NCBI RefSeq assembly: GCF_036248275.1
Contig: NZ_CP109181.1
Location: forward strand, 2,294,001-2,358,000
Direction: 5' to 3'
Source of the DNA: Streptomyces sp. NBC_01716
Lineage (GTDB): Bacteria > Actinomycetota > Actinomycetes > Streptomycetales > Streptomycetaceae
DNA: 64,000 nt
Position numbers and translations under genes: made by a program. This document shows, piece after piece, positions 22,149-30,639 of the stretch; position 1 is the first letter of the stretch; every line of letters starts with the position of its first letter. Below the pieces are notes generated by a model. That model saw nothing but the letters and a program-made list of their open reading frames with translations. It made no database searches and had not been told where the DNA came from.

Positions 22149-24113
22149 TCAGCGGATCGGCCGGTGGACGTTTTTCCGCTGCGACGGGCCGGGCGTGGCG
22201 TCCGCGATCCAGGGGCCGTCACCGCTCGGGTCGATGATGCCTTCCTCCAGCCAGGTGTAGGTCCCGGACAGCACGCCGTTCACGACCTTGCGGTCGATGT
22301 CGTCCGTGTTGGACCACAGCCGCGCGAACAGTTCCTCGACGCGGAGCCGGGCCTGCCGGCAGAAGACGTCGGCGAGCTGGTACGCCTCGCGGCCGTGCTC
22401 TCCCCCCGTACGCAGCATCTCGGCCCGTACGCACGCCGCGCTCATCGCGAACAGCTCGGCCCCGATGTCCACGATGCGGCCGAGGAAGCCCTGCTTGGTC
22501 TCCATGGCGCCCTGCCAGCGCGACATGGCGTAGAAGGTCGAGCGGGCGAGCTTGCGCGACGTCCGCTCGACGTAGCGCAGGTGCGCTGAGAGATCCAGAT
22601 GGCCCTTGGGGTGAAACTCCGCGTAGGAGGTGGGCAGTTGGCCCGGTCCGGCAACCAGCTTCGGCAGCCAGCGCGCGTAGAAGACGCCTGCCTGCGCCCC
22701 GGCCCTGGCCTTGTCGGACAGCGTCTTGTCGGGGTCGATGATGTCGCCGGCCACCGCCAGGTGCGCGTCGACCGCCTCGCGGGCGATCAGCAGATGCATG
22801 ATCTCCGTTGAGCCCTCGAAGATCCGGTTGATCCGCATGTCGCGAAGGATCTGTTCTGCGGGCACGGCGCGTTCACCGCGGGCCGCCAGCGACTCAGCCG
22901 TCTCGAAGCCCCGTCCGCCGCGGATCTGGACGAGTTCGTCCGCCATCAGCCAGCCCATCTCGGAGCCGTACAGCTTGGCCAACGCCGCCTCGATACGGAT
23001 GTCGTTGCGGTCCTCGTCGGCCATCTGGGACGCCAGGTCGACCACGGCCTCCAGCGCGAACGTCGTCGCCGCGATGAACGAGATCTTCTCCCCCACCGCC
23101 TCGTGGTGGGCGACCGGCTTGCCCCACTGCTCGCGCGCCGCCGTCCACTCTCGCGCGATCTTCAGACACCACTTGCCGACGCCGACGCACATCGCGGGCA
23201 GCGACAGACGGCCGGTGTTGAGCGTGGTGAGGGCGATCTTGAGGCCGGCGCCCTCGGGGCCGATACGGTTCGCTGCCGGGACCCGTACCTGATGGAAGCG
23301 GGTGACCCCGTTCTCCAGACCGCGCAGGCCCATGAAGGCGTTGCGGTTCTCGACCGTGATGCCCGGCGAGTCCGCCTCGACGACAAAAGCGGTGATGCCG
23401 CCCTTGTGGCCCTCCGACTTCGGTACGCGGGCCATCACGACGAGGAGGTCGGCGACGACGCCGTTGGTGGTCCAGAGCTTCACGCCGTCCAGGACGTAGT
23501 CGTCGCCGTCGCGCACCGCCGTGGTGGCAAGGCGCGCGGGGTCGGAGCCGACGTCGGGCTCGGTCAGCAGGAAGGCGGAGATGTCGGTACGGGCCAGGCG
23601 CGGCAGGAACGTGTCCTTCTGCTCCTGGGTGCCGAACATTTTCAGCGGCTGCGGTACGCCGATGGACTGATGCGCGGAGAGCAGCGCGCCGATCGAGGCG
23701 TTCGCCATGCCGACCAGGGCGAGCGCCTTGTTGTAGTACACCTGGGTGAGGCCGAGGCCGCCGTATTTGCGGTCGATCTTCATACCGAAGGCGCCGAGTT
23801 CCTTGAGGCCGTTGATCACCTCGTCGGGGATGCGCGCCTCGCGCTCGATCCTGGCGCCGTCGATGTGCGTCTCGCAGAACTCGCGCAGCGTGGCCAGGAA
23901 GGCTTCTCCGCGCCGTACGTCCTCCGCCGGGGGTGCGGGGTGGGGATGGATGAGATCGAGCTGGAAACGGCCGAGGAACAGTTCCTTGGCGAAGCTCGGC
24001 TTGCGCCAGCTCTGCTCACGGGCGGCTTCGGCCACCCGGCGCGCTTCCCGCTCGGAGACCTTGGGGGGCTCCGGGACCTGGGCCGTGTCGAATGAATCGG
24101 ATGGAGCGGACAT
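22149..24113 (-). CDS. Large acyl-CoA dehydrogenase (VLCAD/ACAD9-like)
   Basis: An FAD enzyme that introduces the alpha-beta double bond in acyl-CoAs. At 654 residues it has the long VLCAD/ACAD9 layout: a dehydrogenase core (residues ~60-450) followed by a helical C-terminal domain. Visible motifs include YGGLGLTQVYYNKAL, AFLLTEPDVGSDPARL and, at the end of the core, INRIFEGSTEIMHLL with the probable catalytic Glu. The last codons lie in the duplicated segment but the gene is intact. It reads toward GH64 and has a palindromic operator candidate about 80 bases upstream of the start. Confidence 0.93.
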   Translation of the reverse strand: MSAPSDSFDTAQVPEPPKVSEREARRVAEAAREQSWRKPSFAKELFLGRFQLDLIHPHPAPPAEDVRRGEAFLATLREFCETHIDGARIEREARIPDEVINGLKELGAFGMKIDRKYGGLGLTQVYYNKALALVGMANASIGALLSAHQSIGVPQPLKMFGTQEQKDTFLPRLARTDISAFLLTEPDVGSDPARLATTAVRDGDDYVLDGVKLWTTNGVVADLLVVMARVPKSEGHKGGITAFVVEADSPGITVENRNAFMGLRGLENGVTRFHQVRVPAANRIGPEGAGLKIALTTLNTGRLSLPAMCVGVGKWCLKIAREWTAAREQWGKPVAHHEAVGEKISFIAATTFALEAVVDLASQMADEDRNDIRIEAALAKLYGSEMGWLMADELVQIRGGRGFETAESLAARGERAVPAEQILRDMRINRIFEGSTEIMHLLIAREAVDAHLAVAGDIIDPDKTLSDKARAGAQAGVFYARWLPKLVAGPGQLPTSYAEFHPKGHLDLSAHLRYVERTSRKLARSTFYAMSRWQGAMETKQGFLGRIVDIGAELFAMSAACVRAEMLRTGGEHGREAYQLADVFCRQARLRVEELFARLWSNTDDIDRKVVNGVLSGTYTWLEEGIIDPSGDGPWIADATPGPSQRKNVHRPIR

Positions 24114-24192
24114 CGGGAACTCACCTCGCCGCGAAAGTCGGGTCGATGGGCCCGACCGGCCAAGGCGTTCTCGTGGCGCCCTGATGGGAAAG

Positions 24193-24206
24193 GTACCGGC
24201 CGGTAC
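24193..24206. promoter_or_regulatory. Perfect 14-bp palindrome GTACCGGCCGGTAC upstream of the acyl-CoA dehydrogenase
   Basis: It lies 80-93 bases ahead of the dehydrogenase start in the otherwise featureless 315-base region 24114-24428. Acyl-CoA dehydrogenase genes in actinobacteria are often controlled by TetR repressors binding such palindromes, so this is a candidate operator. No regulator gene is next to it. Confidence 0.45.
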
Positions 24207-24363
24207 TACTCGTCCGTATCTACCCGATTACCGAGCGTGTAGCCAGTCCTGCCGCGCACCGTCGGCGCGACGGGGCGGGGGTCCGACGCCTACCCCGAGG
24301 TGGCCGGGAGCGCACCACGGCACTCCCGGCGGCGTTCTCCTCGGACGAATGCGGCGGGGCGTG

Positions 24364-24409
24364 GACGGGGCCGGACGGGGGGTGTTACGCCCCCTCGTAC
24401 GGCCCCGTC
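24364..24409 (-). terminator. Hairpin downstream of the aldehyde dehydrogenase gene
   Basis: Arms GACGGGGCCG (24364-24373) and CGGCCCCGTC (24400-24409) pair exactly, with an inner GGGG/CCCC pair. It lies 20 bases after the stop at 24429. Confidence 0.55.
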
Positions 24410-24428
24410 GTCCGCCGTTGGCCGCGCT

Positions 24429-25889
24429 CTACAGGGTCAGGCCGGTGAAGACCATCACGCGCTCGTACGTGTAGTCGTCCATCGCGTACTTCACGCCCTC
24501 GCGACCGACGCCGGACTGCTTGACGCCGCCGTACGGCATCTGGTCGGCGCGGTACGACGGGATGTCGCCGACGATCACGCCGCCGACCTCGAGCGCCCGG
24601 TGCGCGCGGAACGCCGCCTGCACGTCGTGGGTGAACACGCCTGCCTGGAGGCCGTACTTGGAGTCGTTCACCGTCTCGAACGCCGCCTCCTCGCCGTCGA
24701 CGCGGCTGAGAGTGACGACGGGGCCGAAGACCTCCTCGCAGGAGATCGTGACGTCGGGCGGAACGTCGGCCAGGACGGTGGGCGCGTACGCCGCCCCGTC
24801 GCGCTTTCCGCCGGCCAGGAGCCGGGCGCCGGCGCGTACGGCCTCGTCAACCCATGCCTCGACGCGCTTGGCGGCGTCCTCGCTGACGAGCGGGCCGACA
24901 TCCGTGGCGTCGTCGGAGGGGTCGCCGGTGACCTGCGCCTCGACAGCGGCGACGATCTTCGGTACGAGCCGCTCGTACAGGGACGCGTCCGCGACGACGC
25001 GCTGCACCGAGATACAGGACTGGCCGCCCTGGTAGTTGGCGAAGGTGCCGATCCGGGTCGCCGCCCAGTCGAGATCCTTCTCGCTCGCGTAGTCGGCGAG
25101 GACAACTGCCGCACCGTTGCCGCCGAGTTCGAGAGTGCAGTGCTTGCGCGGCACCGAGTCCATGATGGCGAAGCCGACCTTGTCGGAGCCGGTGAAGGAG
25201 ATCACCGGCAGCCGCTCGTCCTGTACGAGGGTGGGCATCCGGTCGTTGGAGACGGGCAGCACCGACCAGGCGCCGGCGGGCAGCTCGGTCTCGGCGAGCA
25301 GCTCGCCGATGAGCAGGCCGGAGAGCGGCGTCGCGGGGGCCGGCTTGAGGATGATCGGGGCGCCGACGGCGATGGCCGGGGCGATCTTGTGCGCGCAGAG
25401 GTTCAGCGGGAAGTTGAACGGCGCGATCCCGAGGACGACGCCGCGCGGGAAGCGGCGGGTCAGCGCGAGGCGCCCGGTGCCGCCGGCGTCGGTGTCGAGT
25501 CGCTGGGCCTCGCCGCCGTTGAACCGGCGGGACTCCTCGGCCGCGAACCGGAAGACCGAGACGGCGCGGCCGACCTCGCCGCGTGCCCACTTCATGGGCT
25601 TGCCGTTCTCGGCGGAGATCAGGCGGGCGATCTCCTCGGTGCGCTCGACCAGACGCCGCGACACATGATCGAGCGCGGCGGCCCTGACATGGGCGGGCGT
25701 CGCGGCGAACTCGTCGCGCACGGCGTACGCGGCGGCGACGGCCTCTTCGACCTGGGCCTCGGTCGGAACGGCGACGTTGCCGACGAGCCGGCCGTCCCAC
25801 GGGGACGTGACGTCCAAGGTCTCCTCACCGGTGGCCTGGCGCCCGGCGAGCCAGAAGGCATGGGTGGCTGCCACAGTTTCGTTCGGCAT
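24429..25889 (-). CDS. NAD(P)-dependent aldehyde dehydrogenase, possibly succinate-semialdehyde type
   Basis: A 486-residue ALDH-superfamily enzyme starting MPNETVAATHAFWLAGRQ at ATG 25889; upstream open frame is not family-like. The catalytic Cys292 is in GGQSCISVQRV and the general base Glu254 in LELGGN; the cofactor segment has APFNFPLN and FTGSDKVG. The C-terminal MPYGGVKQSGVGREG is standard. Its place next to a PucR regulator and near gabT suggests it oxidises succinate semialdehyde from GABA, but the sequence alone does not fix the substrate. A GGACNNNNNNNGTCC-type inverted repeat lies upstream. Confidence 0.88.
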   Translation of the reverse strand: MPNETVAATHAFWLAGRQATGEETLDVTSPWDGRLVGNVAVPTEAQVEEAVAAAYAVRDEFAATPAHVRAAALDHVSRRLVERTEEIARLISAENGKPMKWARGEVGRAVSVFRFAAEESRRFNGGEAQRLDTDAGGTGRLALTRRFPRGVVLGIAPFNFPLNLCAHKIAPAIAVGAPIILKPAPATPLSGLLIGELLAETELPAGAWSVLPVSNDRMPTLVQDERLPVISFTGSDKVGFAIMDSVPRKHCTLELGGNGAAVVLADYASEKDLDWAATRIGTFANYQGGQSCISVQRVVADASLYERLVPKIVAAVEAQVTGDPSDDATDVGPLVSEDAAKRVEAWVDEAVRAGARLLAGGKRDGAAYAPTVLADVPPDVTISCEEVFGPVVTLSRVDGEEAAFETVNDSKYGLQAGVFTHDVQAAFRAHRALEVGGVIVGDIPSYRADQMPYGGVKQSGVGREGVKYAMDDYTYERVMVFTGLTL

Positions 25890-25950
25890 TGCGAGTCCCG
25901 GCCCTTCCGAAGTGGTGATGTTGTCTCCTCCACCGTAGGGGCGCGGGCCA

Positions 25951-25967
25951 CGGACGTGATTTGTCCG
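25951..25967. promoter_or_regulatory. Candidate regulator site CGGAC-N7-GTCCG upstream of the aldehyde dehydrogenase
   Basis: An inverted repeat 62-78 bases ahead of the start. It shares CGGACAA and CACG with an element before gabT (30498-30512) in the same orientation to the gene, so both may bind the PucR-type regulator encoded next door. This is a two-site comparison only. Confidence 0.35.
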
Positions 25968-26160
25968 GGGTGGAGTGATGGGGGGTGCGCGCTGTGACGC
26001 TTTGGCGTACCCGACTGTCGGCACGCTGTCGCCGGTGGGTGATCCGTGGGCCGACGTGGATCGCCCACCGGTCGGCCCGAGGCGGGCTTACGCGGTAACT
26101 GCCCGAACACGTCGCGGCAGTTGGGGCCGACAGCGGCCGAGAACTCGGCCCGGACATGCC

Positions 26161-27735
26161 CTAGGTGCCCGGCGGCGCCGCCGATGTGGTCTTGAGAGCC
26201 AGCCACAGCTCCATCCGCACGTCCGGGTCGTCCAGCGTGCGGCCCAGGATCTCCTCCACACGGCGCATGCGATAGCGCAGCGTATGCCGGTGGACGCCCA
26301 GATCCGCCGCCGCGGCGTCCCACTGACCGTGGCGCGAGAGCCAGGCCCTGAGGGAGTCCACCAGGTCACCGCGCCCCTTGGCGTCGTGTTCGTACAGCGC
26401 GCGGAGCATGCCGTCGGCGAACGCACGCACCGCGTCGTCCGCGAGAAGCGGCAGCAACGAGCCGGCCGCCAGTTCCTCGTGCTCCACCAGAGCGCGGCCC
26501 CGTCGGCGGGCGACGGACAGCGACTGTTCGGCCTGTTTGTACGCGCCCGCCGCCGCGATCGGCCCCGTCGGCGCGGAGAGGCCGATGACGAGCCCGGCCT
26601 CGTCCGTCTCCTGGGCCTTGTACGTCTCGCAGGCGGCAACGACCGCGCCGGAGTCCGCAGCGAGCACGACGAGCCGTTCCCCGCCGTCGGGCACGGCGAG
26701 TACTGCTTCCCCACCGTGCGCCGCCGACGCCTCCAGTGAGTCGGTCAGCGACTGGAGCGGACCGCCGGCGGCGGGGTCACGTGCATCGGACGCGGCCTCG
26801 GCCGGCTCGGCGACGAGCAGGCGGAACGGGGCGTCCAGAAGCCCCCCGTACAGATCTCCCGCCACCGCCCGAGCGTGGTCGGGCTGTCCGGAGAGCAGCA
26901 TCCGCAACACGGCGGAGCCCAGCCGCTGCTCGGCCTCCTGAAGCGCGCGCGACCGCTCCGTGGTGAGCGTCAGCAGGGCGACCGCCGAGTGCACCGCGTA
27001 CCGCTCCGCCGTCCCCAACGCCGCCCCCGTGCCGACGGCGAGCGCGCCCCGTACACGTCGGCCGGTGCCCAGCGACTGGAGCTCGACCCGGTCGTCCGGA
27101 TCGCCGACCACAGCGCTGGCGGGCGCGGGACGCTTCCGCAGCCGTTCCACCTCCGGTGTGAGGCGGGCAGCGCGGCGTGCGGCCCAGTCGGGCGCGGCGG
27201 CTATCACCGCGCCCGTCGCGTCGTAGAGCGCGGCCCAGCCGTCGATGTGCGCGGCAAGACGGGTGAGCAGGGCGGCGGGGCCTTCGGACAGCGCCGCACG
27301 GGTCAGCTCTCGCTGAGCCTCGAAACCCGCCGTGACCGCCCGGTACTGATCCGCCGCGATGGCCGCCGAGACGGCCTTGCTGATGGCGAGGAATGGGGTA
27401 GGGCGCGGTACGGCGAGCAGCGGCAGCCCCTCCGCGCGGGCGGCGTCGACCAGAGCGTCCGGAATGTCCTCGTAATTGACGCCGACCGCGAAGCCGAGCC
27501 CGACGACGCCGGCGCCCACGAGGCGCCGTACATAGCGCCCCATGGCCTCGGGGTCCTCGGCATGCAGGGTGACGGCGGTGACGAGTAGCAGCTCGCCGCC
27601 GTCCATGTACGGCACCGGGTCTTCGAGTTCACTGACATGGGCCCAGCGCACCGGCGTATCGAGCCGGTCCTCCCCCGCGCGCACGGTGAGCTTGAGCGCC
27701 GAGTGCTGGACGAGGGAAGCGAGCGTGGGCGGCAT
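26161..27735 (-). CDS. PucR/CdaR-family transcriptional regulator
   Basis: A 524-residue regulator with the three expected parts: an N-terminal PucR domain (MPPTLASLVQHSALKLTVRAG; LVTAVTLHAEDPEAMGRYV), a central GGDEF-like CdaR region, and a C-terminal helix-turn-helix (GQWDAAAADLGVHRHTLRYRMRRVEEILGR, residues ~470-500, cited in part). Members control purine, GABA or amino-acid catabolism. The position between an aldehyde dehydrogenase and gabT points to GABA. Start at ATG 27735; the frame upstream is not conserved-looking. A 203-base spacer separates it from the ATPase gene. Confidence 0.92.
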   Translation of the reverse strand: MPPTLASLVQHSALKLTVRAGEDRLDTPVRWAHVSELEDPVPYMDGGELLLVTAVTLHAEDPEAMGRYVRRLVGAGVVGLGFAVGVNYEDIPDALVDAARAEGLPLLAVPRPTPFLAISKAVSAAIAADQYRAVTAGFEAQRELTRAALSEGPAALLTRLAAHIDGWAALYDATGAVIAAAPDWAARRAARLTPEVERLRKRPAPASAVVGDPDDRVELQSLGTGRRVRGALAVGTGAALGTAERYAVHSAVALLTLTTERSRALQEAEQRLGSAVLRMLLSGQPDHARAVAGDLYGGLLDAPFRLLVAEPAEAASDARDPAAGGPLQSLTDSLEASAAHGGEAVLAVPDGGERLVVLAADSGAVVAACETYKAQETDEAGLVIGLSAPTGPIAAAGAYKQAEQSLSVARRRGRALVEHEELAAGSLLPLLADDAVRAFADGMLRALYEHDAKGRGDLVDSLRAWLSRHGQWDAAAADLGVHRHTLRYRMRRVEEILGRTLDDPDVRMELWLALKTTSAAPPGT

Positions 27736-27938
27736 GGCGAACCGTAAGACCTTCACGAAGGGGACGCGCTGGCATTTTCGCCGTCCCGTAGAAACGGCGT
27801 ACCTCAATTCTGCCAGGGTGTACGAGAAGAAGGTACGGGCTCGGGTGATGCCGACGACAGGCGGCAGGACGCCCGCGGCCCGACGCCGCCGACCCCGCCT
27901 CCGTACATAGATTCGCGCGCTGATCGCTTGGTGGGCGC

Positions 27939-30356
27939 TCAGGTACGGAGGTCCACCAGCATCGGCGGTACGTGCTCCCCACCGACCGTGGTCAGCGAGA
28001 GCACGGCGTGGCCCGCCGGGACGGAGTGGGCCAGTTCGGAGGCTGACCAGCGCTCACGCTCGACCTCCCGCACCGTGACCGCCTCGGCGGTGGCAGCCTT
28101 GCCGGTCACCAGCCGCCGCATGAAGTGCACCGCCTTCGTGAGCGGCTCGTCCGAGATGATCTGCCGGTTGGTGACGTCGCGGGTCTGGACCCACTCCGTG
28201 CCCCAGCTCTCCGCGAAGCGCCCGCCGTCCCAGGGCCCGAGCCCGGAGAAAGCCATGCGGCACCCCACGGCGCCGAGGAGCGGTCCGCGCAGCGGGTCCG
28301 GGACGTCTTCCAGCGTGCGCAGCGCGAGGACCACACCGGCGTTCGCCGAGCGCAGGCGCTGGATAGCGCGGACGGAGTCGCCCGTCACCGTGTACGTCGC
28401 GTCGTCCAGGACCAGGCAAGCGAAGAGCGACCGGTCCGTGCGGACGAGCGCGGCGTCGGTGAACTGGGCGAGGAGCAGTCGGGCGATGATCCGTGACGCC
28501 TCGGCGTGGCCTCGTTCGGGCAGGTCGATCCTGACCCTCAGCGGATGCTCGATGGCACGGAGTGAGAAGGCCCGGCTGCTGCCGTCCGTACGGAAGAAGT
28601 CGGCGAAGGCGGGCCGGTCGAGGAAGGCGAGGCGTTCGGCCAGGAGGACACCGATGTCGTCGCCGCGCGTCGACTGCCGCTCGCGTGCGTCGAGCTCGCG
28701 CAGTTGGGCGGCCGCGCCGACGTCGCCGGACGTCTCCAGCGCGCTGCGCAGGGACTCGAGCGCCGTGGGGGAACCGCCGATCAGCTCGCGTAGCTCCGGT
28801 ACGGCGGGGAAGCGCCCGTGGACGCTGCGGTACGGGCCGATGAGCTGGGCAAGGGCGGTGGCGGCCCTGCGCCTGTCCCCGCCGGGGAGACCGGCCGCCA
28901 GATCGCCCACGAGGGCCTCCGAGAGCGTCCTGGCGGCCTCGTCCGGGTCGTCGGCGCTTCCGTAGAGGTCGAGGTCGTGCGTGGCGTCGGGGCGGCCGAC
29001 AGCGATGACGAGGTCGAAGGAGTCGTCGGGGGCGAGCGCCGCCCCGTCGGCGGTGACGGCGACGACGGCCGCGCGGTTGGACAGCGCCTGGAGGCAGAGC
29101 GACTCGACCACGGGGCGGACCAGTCGGACCGTCTTGCCGGAACCAGCGGGACCGACGGCGAGCAGCGACGTGCCGAGCAGCCCCGGCTCCAGGGCGACGC
29201 CGGTGGTGCGCCGCGCGTACGGGTTACGGGGGTGGTCCGCCGCGGTGCCGATCCTGACCTGCCCCGTGACGAGGTCGTGGTGGGCGGTACGCAGCGGCAG
29301 GTCACGTACACCCGAAGGATGCCCACAGGCGCCCGCCCCGTGGGCGCGGACGGTGTCGTTGAAGGCGGGCAGCCGTTCGGGGCGGGTGCGGACGCCCTGC
29401 CAGGCGCGGCGGATCCGGGCGTAGTCGACGTCGCTGAGGGTGCCGCGGTGTACGGCGTCGGCGAGCTGGGCGGCGGCTTCGGTAAGTCCTGCGGCGCGGA
29501 GTTCGGGCCAGTCCGCGGGATCGGCCTCGGCGGGGGGCGGTGGCAGGGGCAGCTCGTCCGGGGTGACCATCCCGAGTCGCCTTCGTACGGAGGGCCAGGT
29601 GCCGGCGCGCCCGACGACGGCCAGCACGGCGAGGCCGAGGAGCACGTAGTAGACGTTCGACACCCAGGTGAGCCAGGTGACGGTGCGCGGCATCTCGCGC
29701 CAGAAGCCCGGCAGTAGTACGAAGAGCGGCCACAGGGGCACTCCGTAGCGCCGCCAGACCTCGTTCCAGTTGCCGATGCGGCCGAAGCCGATGGCGAGCA
29801 GGCTGATGACGAGCGCGTAGTAGAAGTAGCTCGCCGCGACGTACAGCTCCACGTGGGGGCTGTTCGGCGATCGCCAGCCTTCGGGGGTCAGCCACTGGAT
29901 CGGCAGGAGCCACCAGTTGTCGCCGAAGATCCACCAGCCGCCCAGGTAGCCGTTCCAGAGCAGTGACCAGACGAGCCAGCCGCAGAGGTAGGCGACGAGC
30001 GCACCGCTGAACAGCTGACGGGCCGGTACCTGCTCGGGCTCCTCCGGGGGGCGCGGACGGTGGCCGAGGCGCCAGACGCCCGGTTCGGCCTCGGGCCGGG
30101 GGATCCGCAGCCAGTCGGCCACGGACGCACCGATGCCCGGCGCCGGGGCGTGTGCCGGCGAGGGAGGCAGGGCCGGAGACGCGAGCGGCGCGGCGTGCCC
30201 CTTCGGGGCAGAGGCCGCAGGCGGGACGGCCGGCAATTCCGGGGCGGAGGGTGGCGGCGCCGACGGCGGCGTAGAAGGCTGGGGCGGTGGCCCCGCCGGA
30301 CGGGGCACGGGATTGGCTCGTGTGCCGCGTGAGTCGTGCGTGCCGTCGTTGTTCAT
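27939..30356 (-). CDS. Membrane ATP/GTP-binding protein, orphan coupling-protein-like ATPase
   Basis: An 805-residue protein with a Pro/Ala-rich cytoplasmic N-terminus (residues 1-80), about four membrane segments (roughly 117-139, 172-190, 207-217, 228-248), and a long cytoplasmic ATPase part. Walker A is VGPAGSGKTVRLVRP (from residue 401) and a Walker B candidate is LFACLVLDDATYT; the next helix reads IQRLRSANAGVVLALRTLEDVPDP, reminiscent of VirD4/TraD/FtsK-like ATPases. No relaxase, pilus or secretion genes lie nearby. It ends 203 bases ahead of the PucR gene and is divergent from gabT across 283 bases. The function is unknown. Confidence 0.82.
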   Translation of the reverse strand: MNNDGTHDSRGTRANPVPRPAGPPPQPSTPPSAPPPSAPELPAVPPAASAPKGHAAPLASPALPPSPAHAPAPGIGASVADWLRIPRPEAEPGVWRLGHRPRPPEEPEQVPARQLFSGALVAYLCGWLVWSLLWNGYLGGWWIFGDNWWLLPIQWLTPEGWRSPNSPHVELYVAASYFYYALVISLLAIGFGRIGNWNEVWRRYGVPLWPLFVLLPGFWREMPRTVTWLTWVSNVYYVLLGLAVLAVVGRAGTWPSVRRRLGMVTPDELPLPPPPAEADPADWPELRAAGLTEAAAQLADAVHRGTLSDVDYARIRRAWQGVRTRPERLPAFNDTVRAHGAGACGHPSGVRDLPLRTAHHDLVTGQVRIGTAADHPRNPYARRTTGVALEPGLLGTSLLAVGPAGSGKTVRLVRPVVESLCLQALSNRAAVVAVTADGAALAPDDSFDLVIAVGRPDATHDLDLYGSADDPDEAARTLSEALVGDLAAGLPGGDRRRAATALAQLIGPYRSVHGRFPAVPELRELIGGSPTALESLRSALETSGDVGAAAQLRELDARERQSTRGDDIGVLLAERLAFLDRPAFADFFRTDGSSRAFSLRAIEHPLRVRIDLPERGHAEASRIIARLLLAQFTDAALVRTDRSLFACLVLDDATYTVTGDSVRAIQRLRSANAGVVLALRTLEDVPDPLRGPLLGAVGCRMAFSGLGPWDGGRFAESWGTEWVQTRDVTNRQIISDEPLTKAVHFMRRLVTGKAATAEAVTVREVERERWSASELAHSVPAGHAVLSLTTVGGEHVPPMLVDLRT

Positions 30357-30497
30357 GAACCCCTGTCCCCTGACCAGCCAGGTCCGCTCAGTACAGGCCT
30401 CAATCTAGTGCCCGTGCACGGGGAGTTCACCGTTGCGGCCATACGGAGTGTTGATCGCGGGCCCCCCGGGGCGCGTGAAACGGCGCGCCGGGTCCTA

Positions 30498-30512
30498 TGT
30501 CCGTGGCGGACA
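30498..30512. promoter_or_regulatory. Candidate operator TGTCCG-TGG-CGGACA in the gabT upstream region
   Basis: A perfect inverted repeat with 6-bp arms 128-142 bases ahead of gabT, in the 283-base region between gabT and the divergent ATPase gene. It resembles the site at 25951-25967. Confidence 0.35.
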
Positions 30513-30639
30513 ACGACACGCCCCGGATGCTCCCGAACGGCGCATGCCCGCCGCCCGACTCGGCCCCTAGCCTGCGAAGTGAAGGCAGATGCGAGTACGC
30601 GAGACACGTAGCGTCCGGAACCACCCCCAGGAGCCCCTC

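Larger units (their letters stand above)
20991..22181. repeat. Copy B of the 211-bp duplication, interrupted by an insertion sequence
   Basis: Copy B begins at 20991 with a silent copy of the last 14 GH64 codons and stop, is broken at 21034 by the insertion sequence, and resumes at 22011 to end at 22181 inside the 3' end of the intact acyl-CoA dehydrogenase gene. The 44 + 167 bases match copy A without a difference. Confidence 0.93.

Noticed and set aside
20779..22181. A composite transposon or an attachment-site pair formed by the two 211-bp repeats
   Set aside because: Each repeat is host sequence from the GH64/dehydrogenase junction and carries no transposase or integrase; only one IS is present, with its own ends.
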